From Cruorifilaria tuberocauda (lineage: Eukaryota; Nematoda; Chromadorea; Rhabditida; Onchocercidae), in the NCBI GenBank assembly GCA_013365365.1, contig JABVXU010000096.1, positions 93,645-157,644 on the forward strand: a DNA stretch of 64,000 nt, given 5' to 3'. A program made the position numbers and the translations under genes. A model generated the notes under the pieces. That model was not told the origin of the DNA, did no database searches, and worked only from the letters and a program-made list of their open reading frames with translations. Shown here one piece after another: positions 41,601 through 55,202 of this stretch. Positions within the stretch are counted from its first letter, which is position 1, and each line of letters opens with the position of its first letter.

Positions 41601-43559
41601 TATTAACTTTAAATTTTTGATTATAATTTAGAATCAAAGAAAGAAATTTGAAAATTCGGTGAGAAAAAATTTGATTATCGTTTTCACATTTGTAGGGATT
41701 TAGTAGGAGAACTTCTCACTGATGCGAAAATTAGAAAATATTCATGTAGTATGAGCGCAAATGTATTAAAAATTGGTGTTTCAAGTTTTCTATTCAGCGT
41801 TTCCTGGCAGATGGTCGAAATGATGATAAGATTCCTTTGGGAACATTGAGGATTGCACATTTCCACATTTTGAATTTGTATGGGCAAAAATTATCAAAAC
41901 CCAATTTCGCGTACAAAGAACTAGAACAAGTTTGTCAATTCTTATTTTCAGCCTTCAATAATGAACTTCTAAAAGTTCTTTATGAAACTCGATGTATGGA
42001 TTTTGAGATTAGAATCAAATAAAATTTCAGCAAGTAAAACTGATGATTCATTTGACAGATCAAATGCTCACCACAAACAGAAAATTTGAGAGCAAGGCTG
42101 TATTGCATCAATTTTTTTAAAATCCTACTAGAGATACTTTTTCGACTAAATTCCTGCAACTCCCTAAAAGTTCTATTAAGTAATTTTATGGAATATATGT
42201 TAACAAATCTCATTCTCAGTAAAATTTCTGAATTAATTCCTATTATTCATTTTTCTTATCCTGTTCAATTAATTATTCTCAGTTGTAATATCAATTCAAC
42301 AGTTTTTCATTGCTAGTACAATCACTGCCATCAATAAGAAATTGAATATATTAGAAATTACATGAGAAAGCTAGAAAAAAGAAGTGTAAAATAATTAGAG
42401 AATTCGTCAAGAATACATTTCCTTGCATGAATGAGTTTTGTTTAATAGAAAAAGGGTGTAAAATTTGGCTAAGATGTTTACTAGAATTTTCAATTTTAGA
42501 ATCATAGAATGTCAAGTATTTCCATCATTTTTTATGGTCAACGGAAAGTGAAATCATTTACTCATCAAACAGTAATGATTTAATTCCAAACATGGGTTGA
42601 AATCATAAATTAGCCTAGCACTGAATGGATAAATGGGTAAATTATGTATTGTCATAGTAAAGCAAAATGTATGATAGAATTTACCTGTTTATGTTATATC
42701 GCTATGATTTGTTTCATATTTTCAATGCACGTTTGGATATAAAACAGTTAAATTTCCAGATGTCGTCATACGGTATATGATAATAAATTAATGATATTAT
42801 ATCATTCGAAAATGTAATGCATTGTTTAATATCATTGGTCATTAACGGAAAATTACATCATTTAAACAGGTAAGCTTTTGCAGAGGTAATATTGTTGTTG
42901 ATTTAAATACTTTTTTCTTTCCCTAAATATTTATTTATGTATAGAATTAGAATGCAGATCACTGAAAAACATAATTCATGTCCATTAATGCTGTGTGAAT
43001 AAGAAAAAGCTTAATTCAGGATATTATTTAGGACAGTATATGAATGCTTAAAAAGAAATTGACATTATCGGTAAAAAGATCTGCAAAGCTACTTCCGTTT
43101 CAAACTACTACTAGTTGTATGCTGAATGATTGCATTCAATATAGGAAATATAGGAAATGAAACAAGCTATCTGAAATGAAATTTGAAACTCTGAAAAAGC
43201 GATGAATAGGGTTTCGTTCTCCGATGAATGTTGACCGTATAATCATACTATTATACTCGTTTCTTGCAGGGTATATAAGAAGAGAAGAAACAGAGAAGTA
43301 GTAATTAGTGATTGCCAAAGTAAAATCTTCTTACTGAGAAAAGACAACTGAATAAAAAATTGTGCTTTTGAAGTTGTTGGTTTTCTTTGCTGGTGTAGAA
43401 TTCTGGAAATTTAGAGTCTGAAACGAATTTTTAAACAAAATTAACAGACAGATGATGTAACAAAGAATAATTAACTTCTGGACAACAAAATGAAGGTGCT
43501 TGTAACCTCAATTGCTATTAATCGCGACCAATAAAGAATACTTAACTTTAATTTGTAAA

Positions 43560-43750
43560 CAAATTACAAATTATAAGTGTTGTCGCATAGATCCGGGCGA
43601 AGTAATAATTTCAATTTATTTGATCATGTTGATGACGAAATTCAATAATCAATATTCTGAAATTAAAGACTGCTAAGTTCTGAATATGATAACTAGCAAA
43701 CAGTTATTGTTTTTGAAAATTTTTTTCGTTTAATTTAAAATGAACCATTT
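43560..43750. repeat. Decayed direct repeat, copy B
   Basis: Partner of 41395-41600 in the same orientation, with the word AAGTTCTGAATATGATAAC at about 43673-43691. No coding content. Confidence 0.6.
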
Positions 43751-46088
43751 TTAAGCTAAAAATTCAAAAACGGTTATTTCATGCTGCTTTAATTTTATCT
43801 GTGATAATGCAAACAACTATAACTCCTCTTGTTAAACATTTATTCAACCAAAAACTAAATTTTCAGCTTCTTTTTTCATGCAAACAATCTTCTACCCATT
43901 TCAATTAATTTTCATTATTTTATCCTGAATTAATTATACTGTATGCATTCTGCTACTGATGAGAGCTGTTGTGAAAAGCATAATTACGGCTTAATTTTGA
44001 TAAATTTCAAAAAACTGATGACACCTTAAAAATCAATGCTTTTCGAAGACCGAAGGAAAGTCATTTAAATTACATATCGATTATCACCAGCGTAAAAAAT
44101 TATGAAAGTTAAGAGATTGTTCCTCTTCAAATGGCACTGATGAAGTGAAAAATTAAGATAAGTGGGAACTCGTATTTCAGAACTGAAGACGAAGTGCAGA
44201 TAGGCTATTCAGTGAAATAAAATAGTCCTAAAAGCCAATCATTTCTGCTGCGACGGCTGATCGATGATATTTCTGAACGTGATTACGGATAAGAAGAATT
44301 ACTAATTTAATATTCTCAAATTTTGTTAATTGTGATGAGAGAGATACGAGCCATATGATTAAATAACTTGAGTTATATCAAAACTCTCTCTCCTACCATA
44401 TAGATCTATTTTGACATTTTGCTGAGGAAGACAGACCTTTTTATTCATAAACAAATTAAAAAAGCCATGATTTCAGCAATCTTTTTCCATTAACTACTGC
44501 TATTAACATTTTCCACATTAACTGCCATTATTCAAAAAGAGAAATAAAATGAGGAAATTAATTCATTCCAATGATCCAATGCAAAATTAAGATATTGCTT
44601 GAATCTGAAATTAATTATCTTAGCACATTCTACATCTACAATATTGATCACCATCAAAAATAGGGACTCAAGTGGGATATTTAAAGTTTTATTGCTTCAA
44701 TTACTTCATTGCAATAAACGAATGTTATAATTAACACTGCAGTTGAAATTCTCTTAACTTATTTTGTATAATTTAGCCAGTTGTTGTGTTATAAAACGTC
44801 AAAATATTACTTATATTTTTACTGCATCATACAACGATATTATTATATTATTAATATGCTAAAACAGTATTTTCTCCTGCTTCCATAAGGTACAAATTTT
44901 TTTACAGTCTAATACTAATTTAATTTTTGCTTCCAATTAACTTAAATATATTAAATTCTATTTACTTTGTTATACTCGATTATGGCGCAATACCACTATG
45001 CTAAATTAGAAACCCTTTGCGGTTCATTAAAACAATAACTACATGAGAAGGAGTCATATTTCCCCGAAAATATTGATTTAATTCTATTTAAAAATTGATA
45101 ATCTAAAATAATAATTTATCTTTTTCGTATTCCACGAAATAAAAAAGCAATGCATGTATTCATATACAAGAACAGATAGTTACATTAAATGTTCGTTGAT
45201 TAGAATGTTCACGTGATCTGTTAATAACCTTTCTCATTACTTGAATTTTTCCCTCATCGTATTCCAGAAAAAAAATTGTTGAAAGGATTTAATTCAAGAT
45301 GGACTTTCTTCCAACAGAAATTTCAAAACTGTTCAATTTTTACTCAGATGTTAACTGCACCTAATTCGCTTCTGCAAAACAAGTGTCTGCCTAGAAAACT
45401 AAGTACCAATCTACTTCAAAAACACAGTTTAGGAAATGAGGAAAAAATGACAGAAAAAAGATTACAAATAAAAAGTACCATCTATAGTTAATGATCCGAG
45501 GGCAGTGTCCTACTTTTCTCAATTCAATTGATTTGCTAAAAGACGTTTGATAAGAAGAGATCAATTATTGTTCAATGCTTGAAACTGAAAATGTTCACAA
45601 AATTTTCCACAGGGAGAGCTAAATTCAAGTGCTTGGTACTGCACATGCGTAATTCACAATTCAAAGTTATTTGCAGCGATAACATTTTTCGATTGTATAA
45701 ATCATAGCTGTTTAGAATATTATTTGATTTCGATTTATTTAAAGTCTTTTAAATACTTTAAGAAACATTTTTTTTGCAAAGATTATGTTCTAATTCAAAT
45801 AATTATTGACTGAAACAATATCACAGTTTATCATAGAAGTGAACATTTTCAAATTAAGTAATAACAATGTTTTAGCGAAAAACAATGTTGAAGGTAATGA
45901 GTGAAACTGAAAACTTACTACTTTTCAAGTTTCATCAAAAAATTGAAATTAATATTGGTTAGGTAAAAGCGGAATTAACAAGCAAATATATGGAAGCAAT
46001 TATTTCATTATGTATATCAATGCAATTATGCATTTCAAAATAACAAGCTTTCATATTTCAACATGCAGCAGAAGAATTACCAACTAAC

Positions 46089-49000
46089 TCAGTTACTCAC
46101 TGAAGCAGTTTCACAATCATTTTCGAACTGTGTGTTGGAAATTCCGAACGGATCGTCAAAGTTTAATAATTTGCTCTGATTGATAGATACAGCAATGCAG
46201 AAATGTGCTATTTTGATAAGGTAATATTATGTAAATGAATAGGTAATATTACCTATTCATTTACATTGTATATGTTATCCATCAGTTAAGCTTTAATTCC
46301 GGTAGATAATTTTACATCGTGACATTCTCCATCCTCGTAGATTCTCTGCAGTTTGTTTTGCTTTCGCCTAACTTCACTAAATTTTCGTTCAATTTCGTTT
46401 ATAGCTCGAATCCAAGAACTCTATGCACAATTTCTACTTCCAAAACACTCCTGTCTTTAGTTAATAAGTTTTTTTAATATTTCCATTTGTTTTTTCTTTG
46501 TTTTTCCAATCAAAATCTTAACTTCGATGCTAAAATATTATTTTCTTGAAGAAAATTGGCAAAGCATAATATGAAAATATCGACTGGAATTGAAAGAATT
46601 TTAGACTCGATTACTTAACATCTTAATTATTCTCAAACCAATTTAATCCTTAAAATCACAGACCAGAAGAATACGTTTGTTACAACTACTGCTATCACAG
46701 GAAACCAAAAGAAAGATCTAAATATCACCTGGATATTTTGCTACTTGTCTCTTGAATTGCAATATCAGCGACCCGCTTCAATTCATGGATGTCACTTGCC
46801 ATATTTCGATTTTCATTAGCAAATGGTGTTTCTCCCGAATACTTTTCTAGAGTTCCACCATCTAGTCGAAGTGATAGCTCATCAAGGCATTCATTTACCT
46901 ACCGAACATTATATATCATTTGAGAAACTAATTTGGTTCATTACATAGAAAAACTGCTCAAATCTCATCAAATGAATTACTTTTTGAATTGTTGAATGAA
47001 AAGCACTAATGATGCTAATTTTTATTTCTTTGTCATTCCGAGCATGACAAAATTTTCCCCAAATATACTCTAATCTTCGATTCAGTTTCAATCCAGGTTG
47101 TACGTCCATTCTTAATGATCTCCTTAATACTAGTATTACTTGACATAATTGCTTGCCATATCCATACGTACTCTGAAATTCGCCAGAAATTTAAAAATAT
47201 CCAAGAATCTTTAACTAAAACTAGTTAAAAACACTGAAAAATGAACTTTAAAAAATCCTAAAAAACCATTTTTAACAACTCATCTAATTAATTTTTAGCA
47301 ATAATGATCTCGTCCTTGATCAGTGGAAATAATCAGTATAATTATTTGTTAATATAAAAGTTACTAACTTGTGCGGTTTCTTCAAGTTTCAATCTATTTT
47401 CTTGCACGAGATAGAATTTTTCAACGTCATATAGCATCCCATTATATTCATTTATCAATGTTTCATAAAGTTCTTCAATCCAAAGAACTACCTAAAATAC
47501 ATGCTCTCTCGACTATTTCAAAAATTCTATAGAATATTCCAATATATAATAAGTTACAAAATTTCGACATCAAATTCAGTCGCAATATTTAAAATTCAGT
47601 GTCATCAAATAACCTGTTGGCCATCTTTTTCACATGTATACAGCTGCAAAAATTGGTGAATTTTCAATCTTCGAACATCTGCTAAATTCTGACAGCGTCT
47701 TCTTCGACCACGTGATTCTTCCAATATTTCCCTATTATTGCAATTTATCTGATGAATTCAAATAGTTATTTTACTACTATTCATAAAGAATTTTGAAAAA
47801 TTGTTGAAATAACGATGAAATGATACAACCTGATCTGCACAATACCCGCTGAATAATTACGTGTGATCGATCTATCCACTGAATTGGATTCATCAATGGA
47901 GAGTTCATCGATAAACGATATACCACTAGTGATCAAACAATGATAGATTTTTTCTTTAAAAAAAAATTATATCGAAATTATGGAACTATTAGGAAAATAA
48001 AATATAAAAGCTGATGAAAGAAGAAATATTACGAAACTTACGAAACAGAAATCATATATTTGAATATCCAATATTGATTATGAAATTCAAAATAAAATAC
48101 GAGAAATACCCATTTCATCGACTTTAGCTTCCATTTCGTTTCGCTCTTTCTCAGCACTTGCGATATCACTCGCTTTCATGTTTGTACACAAGGATTCCAA
48201 TAGCAAGTTGGTTTTTTGCGAGAACTAAAAATCCCAACTATTGTTCAGTTCTTTATTTCTGTACAGTCATTTTTTTATCCACATTTTTAGATTTCAAGTG
48301 CAATGCAAGTGTATCATATTTATCCATCAAACATACTCTAACTCAAATCTTAATTACTGAAACTAAACGAATTAAAATATTACCACCATTATTAGCAAGA
48401 TCAATAGCATGTTAGGCTCTAATTTAAACTAATCAGGAAGCTTCACAGAATGAAACATACATTAGTTAGCATGCAATAGAAGTTAACTGAGCGCAAAACG
48501 AATTCCTTTTGACGTATAACACGTGTGCAGAATGCTCGAACTAATTGTTGCACTTTATCAATGCTTTGCTGCAATGGCACAGCATATCTTGGAAATTCAT
48601 ATTGTAACTCACGCCCCATTACTATTAATTCACGTGATTGTTCTTCCACGTCCTAATAAAATTTATAAATCATTAAATCTCTATTCACTCAATTTTCAAT
48701 TTATTTACACCATATTTGCCTTAAAAGCGAAATAATTATCAATCACACTTTTGTTACGATCATAGCTAAAAAAGTAGAAATGCAAAGAAAACATTTTTTT
48801 GAAAACATCCAATTTAACACTTTTTCAGAAAGTAGACTGAACGAACTATTGACTTGCTTTCCAATTCTTTGTGTTCCTTCAATAATTGCTTAGCGTCATC
48901 ATATGATTCACCGATTTCATGCAGGGTCGAAAGCCATCTTTCACCAGCGCCCAGAATCCAATTCACTAAATTACGCACTCCTTCATCATGATTTTCTAGC

Positions 49001-51099
49001 AGCTTCGATGCATATCTCTCCTGCTGGTGTACTACTGTTGCTGGCTTTTCCTTGATAATCTGAAAAAAAAATTTTTTTTAATTTAATTAAAATTTTCAAA
49101 TTGTAGCTAATATAAACTTTGTGACACGACTATATTTATATGGAAAATCTTTCCAATAGCACTGACAGAGATACAGATGAAACTGAAAGCTTCAAGCTAT
49201 ATAAATTTATATTAAATGCTAATTCAATGTTAACTAATAAAACATTTGACATAAGAAGTAAACAGAATCAAATCAATAATTCAATTAAACTAAGGTATAA
49301 AATGAGCAGCAATGAATTCTGCAGGAAAAAGTCGCATTTCAAAACATTGATAATTAGAAAATGAAAAAAAGAGAGAAATCGTTTTCATCAACTTTCATTT
49401 AGAAGTTGAAAATTAAAAAAAAACCTTAATCTGTTTTATCAGTAAATCGACACATTGCGCGGCATTTACCCAATCAACGTTTTCCAGTGTTTCTCCCATT
49501 CCACTATGTTGTTTCAATTCATCAAGTAAATCGTTTCCTAAATGAGTAATTGCATAAGATGTTTACTGGTTCCTCATCAAAGCTTCAATTAAACATATGA
49601 TAAAATTACTTCTTTCCCACTCACAAGTTAGAGAAACTAACTAGAAGCTGTTTAGGCTCCGAAGGTAAAGAAGAGCTACGGAAACTTTTACCTGTCTTAA
49701 GAAATTCATTTAAATTGAAGTTGTCATCCTCGAAAGGTTTCTCATCAGAATGAGTTGACGTCATACTGTTTTCCCCTTTGTTATTTTCTATCCAACTTTC
49801 CGATTTCTTCACATAATTCTCAAATTTCTTGAAAATTTTAGTGTGAGAAAAACAAAACATCGAAAGCAAGAAAAAACTCAATATAATCGTTGAGAAAAAA
49901 GAACTTGTCTAAGGATAATCCATGAACGCGGATCATACTGCAGAGTGCCGCCGAGTGCGTCTGGCAATTGTGCGATATCTATGAAGCGTGATAATTTATG
50001 CAGAGAGGTTAGAGTGCACTAAAATAAATCAAAATAATTACAGAGAGATTACAGAATATCTCTTTATCTTTTCTTTCCCTTCTCAACAAGCATTGTTTTA
50101 AGTTAGGCCTCTTTGTCTTTCTTTGATGGTTTTATTTATACTTGATAAGAAATTTTCTGACTTGATCACATTTCAAATAATAATTTTGGTAGTGACTCAT
50201 TTACTTTAAAGCTAACACCTACCTTGAATTGATAAGTTTCTTTGATGAGCTCAAAATTAAGCTTGTGTTGGTCCAAGAATTTTTCCGGTTGAATGATAAA
50301 TACAGACCGAATCCGGCGATACAATGCTTGCTGTAATATTTATTACCTTCGCGTTGATATGCATTACAAATCAAACTCCTAATTTGAATTTATTTCAATT
50401 TTATTATGGTATTCATAAAAAAACAGGTGACAAACCTCACATGCTCGTAATGCACCACGTACGTGTTTTGTAGTTGCTTTGCGACCATCAACCACTATTA
50501 CGAATCCAAGTTTGCGAATATTCTCATCAGGTATTTGGGACAAGTAATTAATTACTGATACAAATTCTTTATAAGTCGAAGCACTGACTGTACCGATGCA
50601 TAAATTTCATAGCAGATTCAGTTAATTTGATAATAATTAAGGACAGCGCATGAGTCAAAAATAGTAAACAATGTTAAAAGTAAAAAATTAAACGAAATTC
50701 ATTTTAAATTTAAGCTTGTAAAGAACGAAATTTATTTGTAATAGGAGATGGCCAAGTGATGATTTTTAGTTTATGATTATTTTTAGTTTGTGATTATTGC
50801 AAACAACATTTTGAGTAATGGAAACTGTAATGATAGTAGTGACAAAAAGAAAATTTAAAAGCACTACCAAGCTGTTTATTGTTACCATCCATAAAATTTA
50901 TGAATAGCAGCGGTGATCCTGAACGATCATGAGATCCTATAAAACACTAATTTAAATAAAGAAAAGATATTGACTATTTTCTCTTTCAAAATTAAATTTT
51001 TTCAACTTAATTCATTTTTCTACGAAATGCAAAATCTTAACATTAACCGGGTAAGGCAATCAAAGATGACTCGATCAGATATCGATCCTTCTGCTGCAT
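46089..51099 (-). CDS. SESTD1-like SEC14 / spectrin-repeat protein
   Basis: Eighteen exons join in phase: 51048-51099, 50868-50936, 50436-50587, 50223-50330, 49905-50018, 49692-49827, 49425-49537, 48854-49059, 48711-48765, 48488-48652, 48110-48224, 47830-47953, 47614-47731, 47369-47491, 46981-47172, 46729-46898, 46316-46418 and 46089-46175, giving 733 residues. A SEC14/CRAL-TRIO-like domain fills ~1-165: ESSLIALPGSHDRSG, KLGFVIVVDGRKATTKHVRG, SVFIIQPEKFL, LHKLSRFIDIAQLPDALGGT, LQYDPRSWI. Such domains bind phosphoinositides and, in SESTD1, link to TRPC channels and the WNT/PCP adaptor Dapper1. The rest is helical and spectrin-like; ETAQSTYGYGKQLCQVI and a following RRLEYIWGKF segment match the SESTD1 C-terminal repeat. 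No RhoGEF (DH-PH) domain is present, which argues against Trio/UNC-73 or Dbl. Exon 17 uses the second of two adjacent AGs. The last exon encodes NFDDPFGISNTQFEND before the stop. Confidence 0.87.
46229..46266. repeat. 38-bp perfect palindrome in an intron
   Basis: Two 19-bp arms with no spacer: ATGTAAATGAATAGGTAAT followed by its exact reverse complement. It lies within the 140-bp last intron (46176-46315) of the SESTD1-like gene and would form a perfect hairpin in the transcript or a cruciform in DNA. Confidence 0.95.
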
Positions 51100-54000
51100 A
51101 TTTTCAATTATTTTGTCGAATTATCCATGCAAATAATATATAAAAGCATTATTCAGATAAAAATTATCAGGAAATTACGATACTACTAAATTCTTGTTCT
51201 CTCTAGAATTTTTTCACTGAAATGACAGGAATATTTTAAAGAGAACCAAATAATAATAGCTTTATCAGGCGTGCTTTAAGGCTTGTCGATGAAAACGAGC
51301 ACGCGCAATCATTTATTCGATTTGCGCTTCTGTTTCGAGTGTTTTTCGATTATTATCAGTAATAATCCTTTGTATTTGATTGCTGCTAAATGATTCTCAG
51401 TTATCATTAAAGTGAAAAGCACAATTACAGATTTTATTATGAAATCATTTCGCTTCTCGTTAAAGTTATCAGCTTGACATAAACGACATAAAGATGGTAA
51501 GTATCTACCGAATGTATATGATTTTGTGTATGTTTTAATAACTTATAGGATTAAAATGGAAAGGTTGGAATCGATGAAAGAAAAACAAATATCTCAGTGG
51601 AAAGGAATGAGAGGGATTGATTGTACATGGAGAAACTGTCAACAGAATTGGTGGGTAAATAGGACAAGAATGTAGTACATTCCCGGAATACCTTCTCATC
51701 TCTCCCCCGTACTCTTTTAGCAATTTCGTTTTTCTTTAACTAATATTAACCAATGATTTAAGAACTGTTCATTCAATTCAAATAAGGAAAAGAGACCACC
51801 ATTCACCTTTCCTTTCTCGCCTATCCAAAATCTTTGCCTCTCTCTCTCGCTATCTTTATCTTCCTTTAAATATTGGATCATCGTAATGAGCAGAGGAAAA
51901 TTTCGTCATAAGATTATGCACCGGTAATTAGAATGAATGTATCAGTGAAAGATAAAGATATATGCGTATATTATCAGTGTCATTCTAATCAAATAACACG
52001 TGAATCTCCATCGTTTGATATGTCTGGTATTATCAATAAGTGAATATTACGTCTATTTCATACTCATCTAGCTTTTCATATCAAAAACTGATTTTCACAC
52101 GTATTCATTCATTTCATCATTTATTTCTTCGTTTCAGTCAACTCTGCCTTTTACTGACTTTTCATTCTTGCCATTTTCACCTTTATTACCTTTGTTAAGA
52201 AAGAAAAGCTTAAATGTCATTTGTTATTGAAAAAATATGCACATATACAAAGTGACAAATAAATTAGATTTTTTCCCTTTTAATTTAAGGGTATATATTT
52301 CAAATTGGCTCATACTGATCCTAATAAGGACTAGAAGCTAAAACTTATCTAATTTTACACAATAGAATAATTGTGAAATGTGCTTAGAAACACTGAGTTT
52401 GAAGTATTGAAGTAGTTCTACTTCGTATGTAACTATTTTTAAGTAAGTGATATCAATCCTGGTAGTCTTCCTAGCACTACTAGAATATGCTGAACAACAA
52501 CAGAGCTCTATACCTTATATGATGTACAGCACAGTAACTTTGTATTCTTTGAAATTTAAAAAATTTTAAGTTTCACTTAGATTTAATTACTACTTTCTAA
52601 AGATAGCATAAATATTGAGGTATTGTATGTCAGCAAAAAAAATTGTGCAGTATATTTTAAACAATAGTAGCAGAGGAAGCAAGCTTGTGTCATAATATTG
52701 CTCATGTAACCGAAAGAAAGTAAGATACGAGTACAAATACTTACTCATATTTAGTAAGTTTTTTTTGCCAAAAGTCGTCTATTACTTTTATATTCTTGAA
52801 AATTGAATAAAATTGGATGCAAAATGTATGCGCCAATTTTCATTAATCCAGAAGGAATGCAATAATAAGTGAGGTGTTTGGAATTGCTTTCACGCTACAT
52901 GGTCTTCTGCTCAAAAATCTGGAGATTATTATTTTGTTGACAAATGAATGCCTAAATCATATGCAAGGTTAATTATTCAATTTTGGGATATATCCTCTCA
53001 TAATTGATTATAGATGGTATAAAAAAGAAAAAATTAAAAGTTTTAAATCGATGCTACCATTGTTACTTGATACGTTAATTTTGGAGTGCTATCAAAAATC
53101 ATCAATTTTCAATTCTACAACTTAAATTGGAATTCCCAATAAAATTAGCAAAAGATTGCTTATCAGCAATCGGATTACAATAGTTCATAAGAGCAATTTT
53201 ATCAGAAATCTCTTTTTTCAGGGTATACTTCTGAAATTTCTATAATTTAAATTAATTTAATCTTAATTTTCTTTATCAACGAAATTTCTGGACTAGGGAA
53301 AAACTATAAAAAATGGAAAAGACAAACGGATCAGCATAAGAAAGAAATTATCTTTCTCTAGAAAAATGAGTATCACTATTTATTATTATTGTTACCATTA
53401 TTAATTATTGTTTTTCATTATTATTATCATCATTATTACCATTACTAGCTGTTATTATTAATCATTATTATAAGCATTATTAGCACTATAATTTTATTAA
53501 AAGAAAAACAGTATTTAGACTGGAATAAAGATTTTTGATAAATTTATTCTTTTAGCTCATAAATTTACTACTTATTAATAGTTTTCGAAATCGAGATAAT
53601 TACCCGTCATCGTTGACAGATATTTTTTTTCGTTTTCTTCATGTCTTAACGTCTTAGCGTATATTCAAAAGTCAATATTTATTTTTCGCGTTTTTTAGCT
53701 GAATAGATCATTTTCCTGCTAATCTCCTCCACTTCGTCTAAACTGCCGCTAAGAGATTTCTTTCTTTAATTAATTTTTTCCAATAACTCATTTTCGATCT
53801 GATCACTTTTTGCAAGCAATTCTTTTTCAGATTACAAAAACTGTTATGTATAACGCTGCATCAAATTTCTGCGTTCTATTTTAAACGGTTTATATGATTG
53901 CACATATTTCATTCTTAGATTTTTCCATTCCGTAAATCTGTTTCAACTATATTTTATTTACTTCATTCTAGTTTGAGAATATTCTCTTATTGAAATATCT

Positions 54001-55191
54001 AGCTAAGATCGTTGTGTCCGATTTACTCCAAGGCTCTTTTTATTGGTAACCACGATGAGTTTGCATATATTCAGCAATTTACCAATCATTATTGAAATTG
54101 TCCCATCTAATGCAGTATTCTGTTAATTGTACATTTATCAAGTGTGACATGGATCTTTTCCTGGAATCTTATTACATTATCTATACATTAATGATTAGTG
54201 TCACCTTGAGGGAGATCTGTGGAGAGGGAGAAAAAAGAGAGGGAGAGAGAAAACACTGTAAATGTGCTAAATTTCACAGCAAGTTTGGAAGAAAACTTTT
54301 ATTTCCACTTGTTCAGTACTGTTAGGAATACTTCAAGGGAGAGCCTAGATTTTATAGAATACTTTAATGGCACCATTTTGCGGTGGCAAATCCAATGTGA
54401 AATGAGAGGAATCGGACCACTCACTCGATGTATACTTTCCCGAACGATGAACTCATCCGTGATAGGGTACACCCCAAACACCGTTCATCATCACGGTTAT
54501 TAATCAATGATAAGCGTCATTCGGCTAGTGCTATTGAGCACCCCGCGCGGTTACGTCTCCTCTGAGCTTCACCACTTCAGTATAGAGTTCATTTGTCGTG
54601 TATTGATATTTCTCGATCCCCGAATGCCTCTCTCTCTTTTCCTTTCTCTTTACTGAACGACTAAAAACATGCAGATATTATTAGTTCAAATGTGGAGAGC
54701 TGAGCCGTCGTGGAATCGATCGTGGCGTGAATGATAGATATTGTTGCTGCCGCTTCCTCTCCTGGGTGCTCTTCGTTTTCCATGACATCGCAAACATTTA
54801 TCATTTTATCTCTTCCACTCTTACTGTCATTCTGTACTGTTTTTCCCGTATAAAATCAAATTGCGGTACCTAAATTGTACAATTTTATGAATACAATTCA
54901 CTAATAAGAAATGTTATCCATAAAGTATTTTAGCATTCAATTTTACATTCACTTCTTTATATTTGTTCAAGTAGAGATGGAATCTAGCTATTCATTCAAT
55001 GTTTCAAAAATTTTAGTCTTAACTGTAAAACGCCTTTTTATCATCTTACTTTTCTTCTCTCTATTCCACGGCAATTTGTTAGTGTGATTATTCATTATTT
55101 TATATATTCAATAGAACAATGCGTATTACAAGCAACAAATATTACAAAATAATATTACAAAAATGACGTTATCATGAATATTTTATTGCAG
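51100..55191. other. 4.1 kb intergenic region with simple sequence
   Basis: No supported gene. A TTATTA/ATTATT-rich low-complexity tract runs from about 53380 to 53490. A GA-rich tract is at about 54210-54250. The stretch 54360-54800 is less AT-rich than its neighbours and could be regulatory or a remnant; the overlapping open frames there (54219-54503 plus, 54299-54481 minus) have no similarity. Confidence 0.4.
53380..53490. repeat. ATT-rich low-complexity tract
   Basis: Repeated TTATTATTAT-type units interrupted by ACC and CATC, over about 110 bp. Simple sequence with no coding meaning. Confidence 0.8.
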
Positions 55192-55202
55192 ATATTGCTG
55201 TT

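Larger units (their letters stand above)
39046..46088. other. 7 kb AT-rich intergenic region with decayed repeats
   Basis: No gene was recognised on either strand. The open frame 40917-41174 (plus) has Asn/Ser-rich start and a hydrophobic end but no similarity or splice context. Two segments, about 41395-41600 and 43560-43750, are diverged direct copies of one another. The part nearest 39046 should hold the nlp-12 promoter. Confidence 0.45.

Noticed and set aside
49140..49364. 74-residue plus-strand open frame
   Set aside because: Located in an intron of the SESTD1-like gene (49060-48854 side to 49425), low complexity, no similarity.
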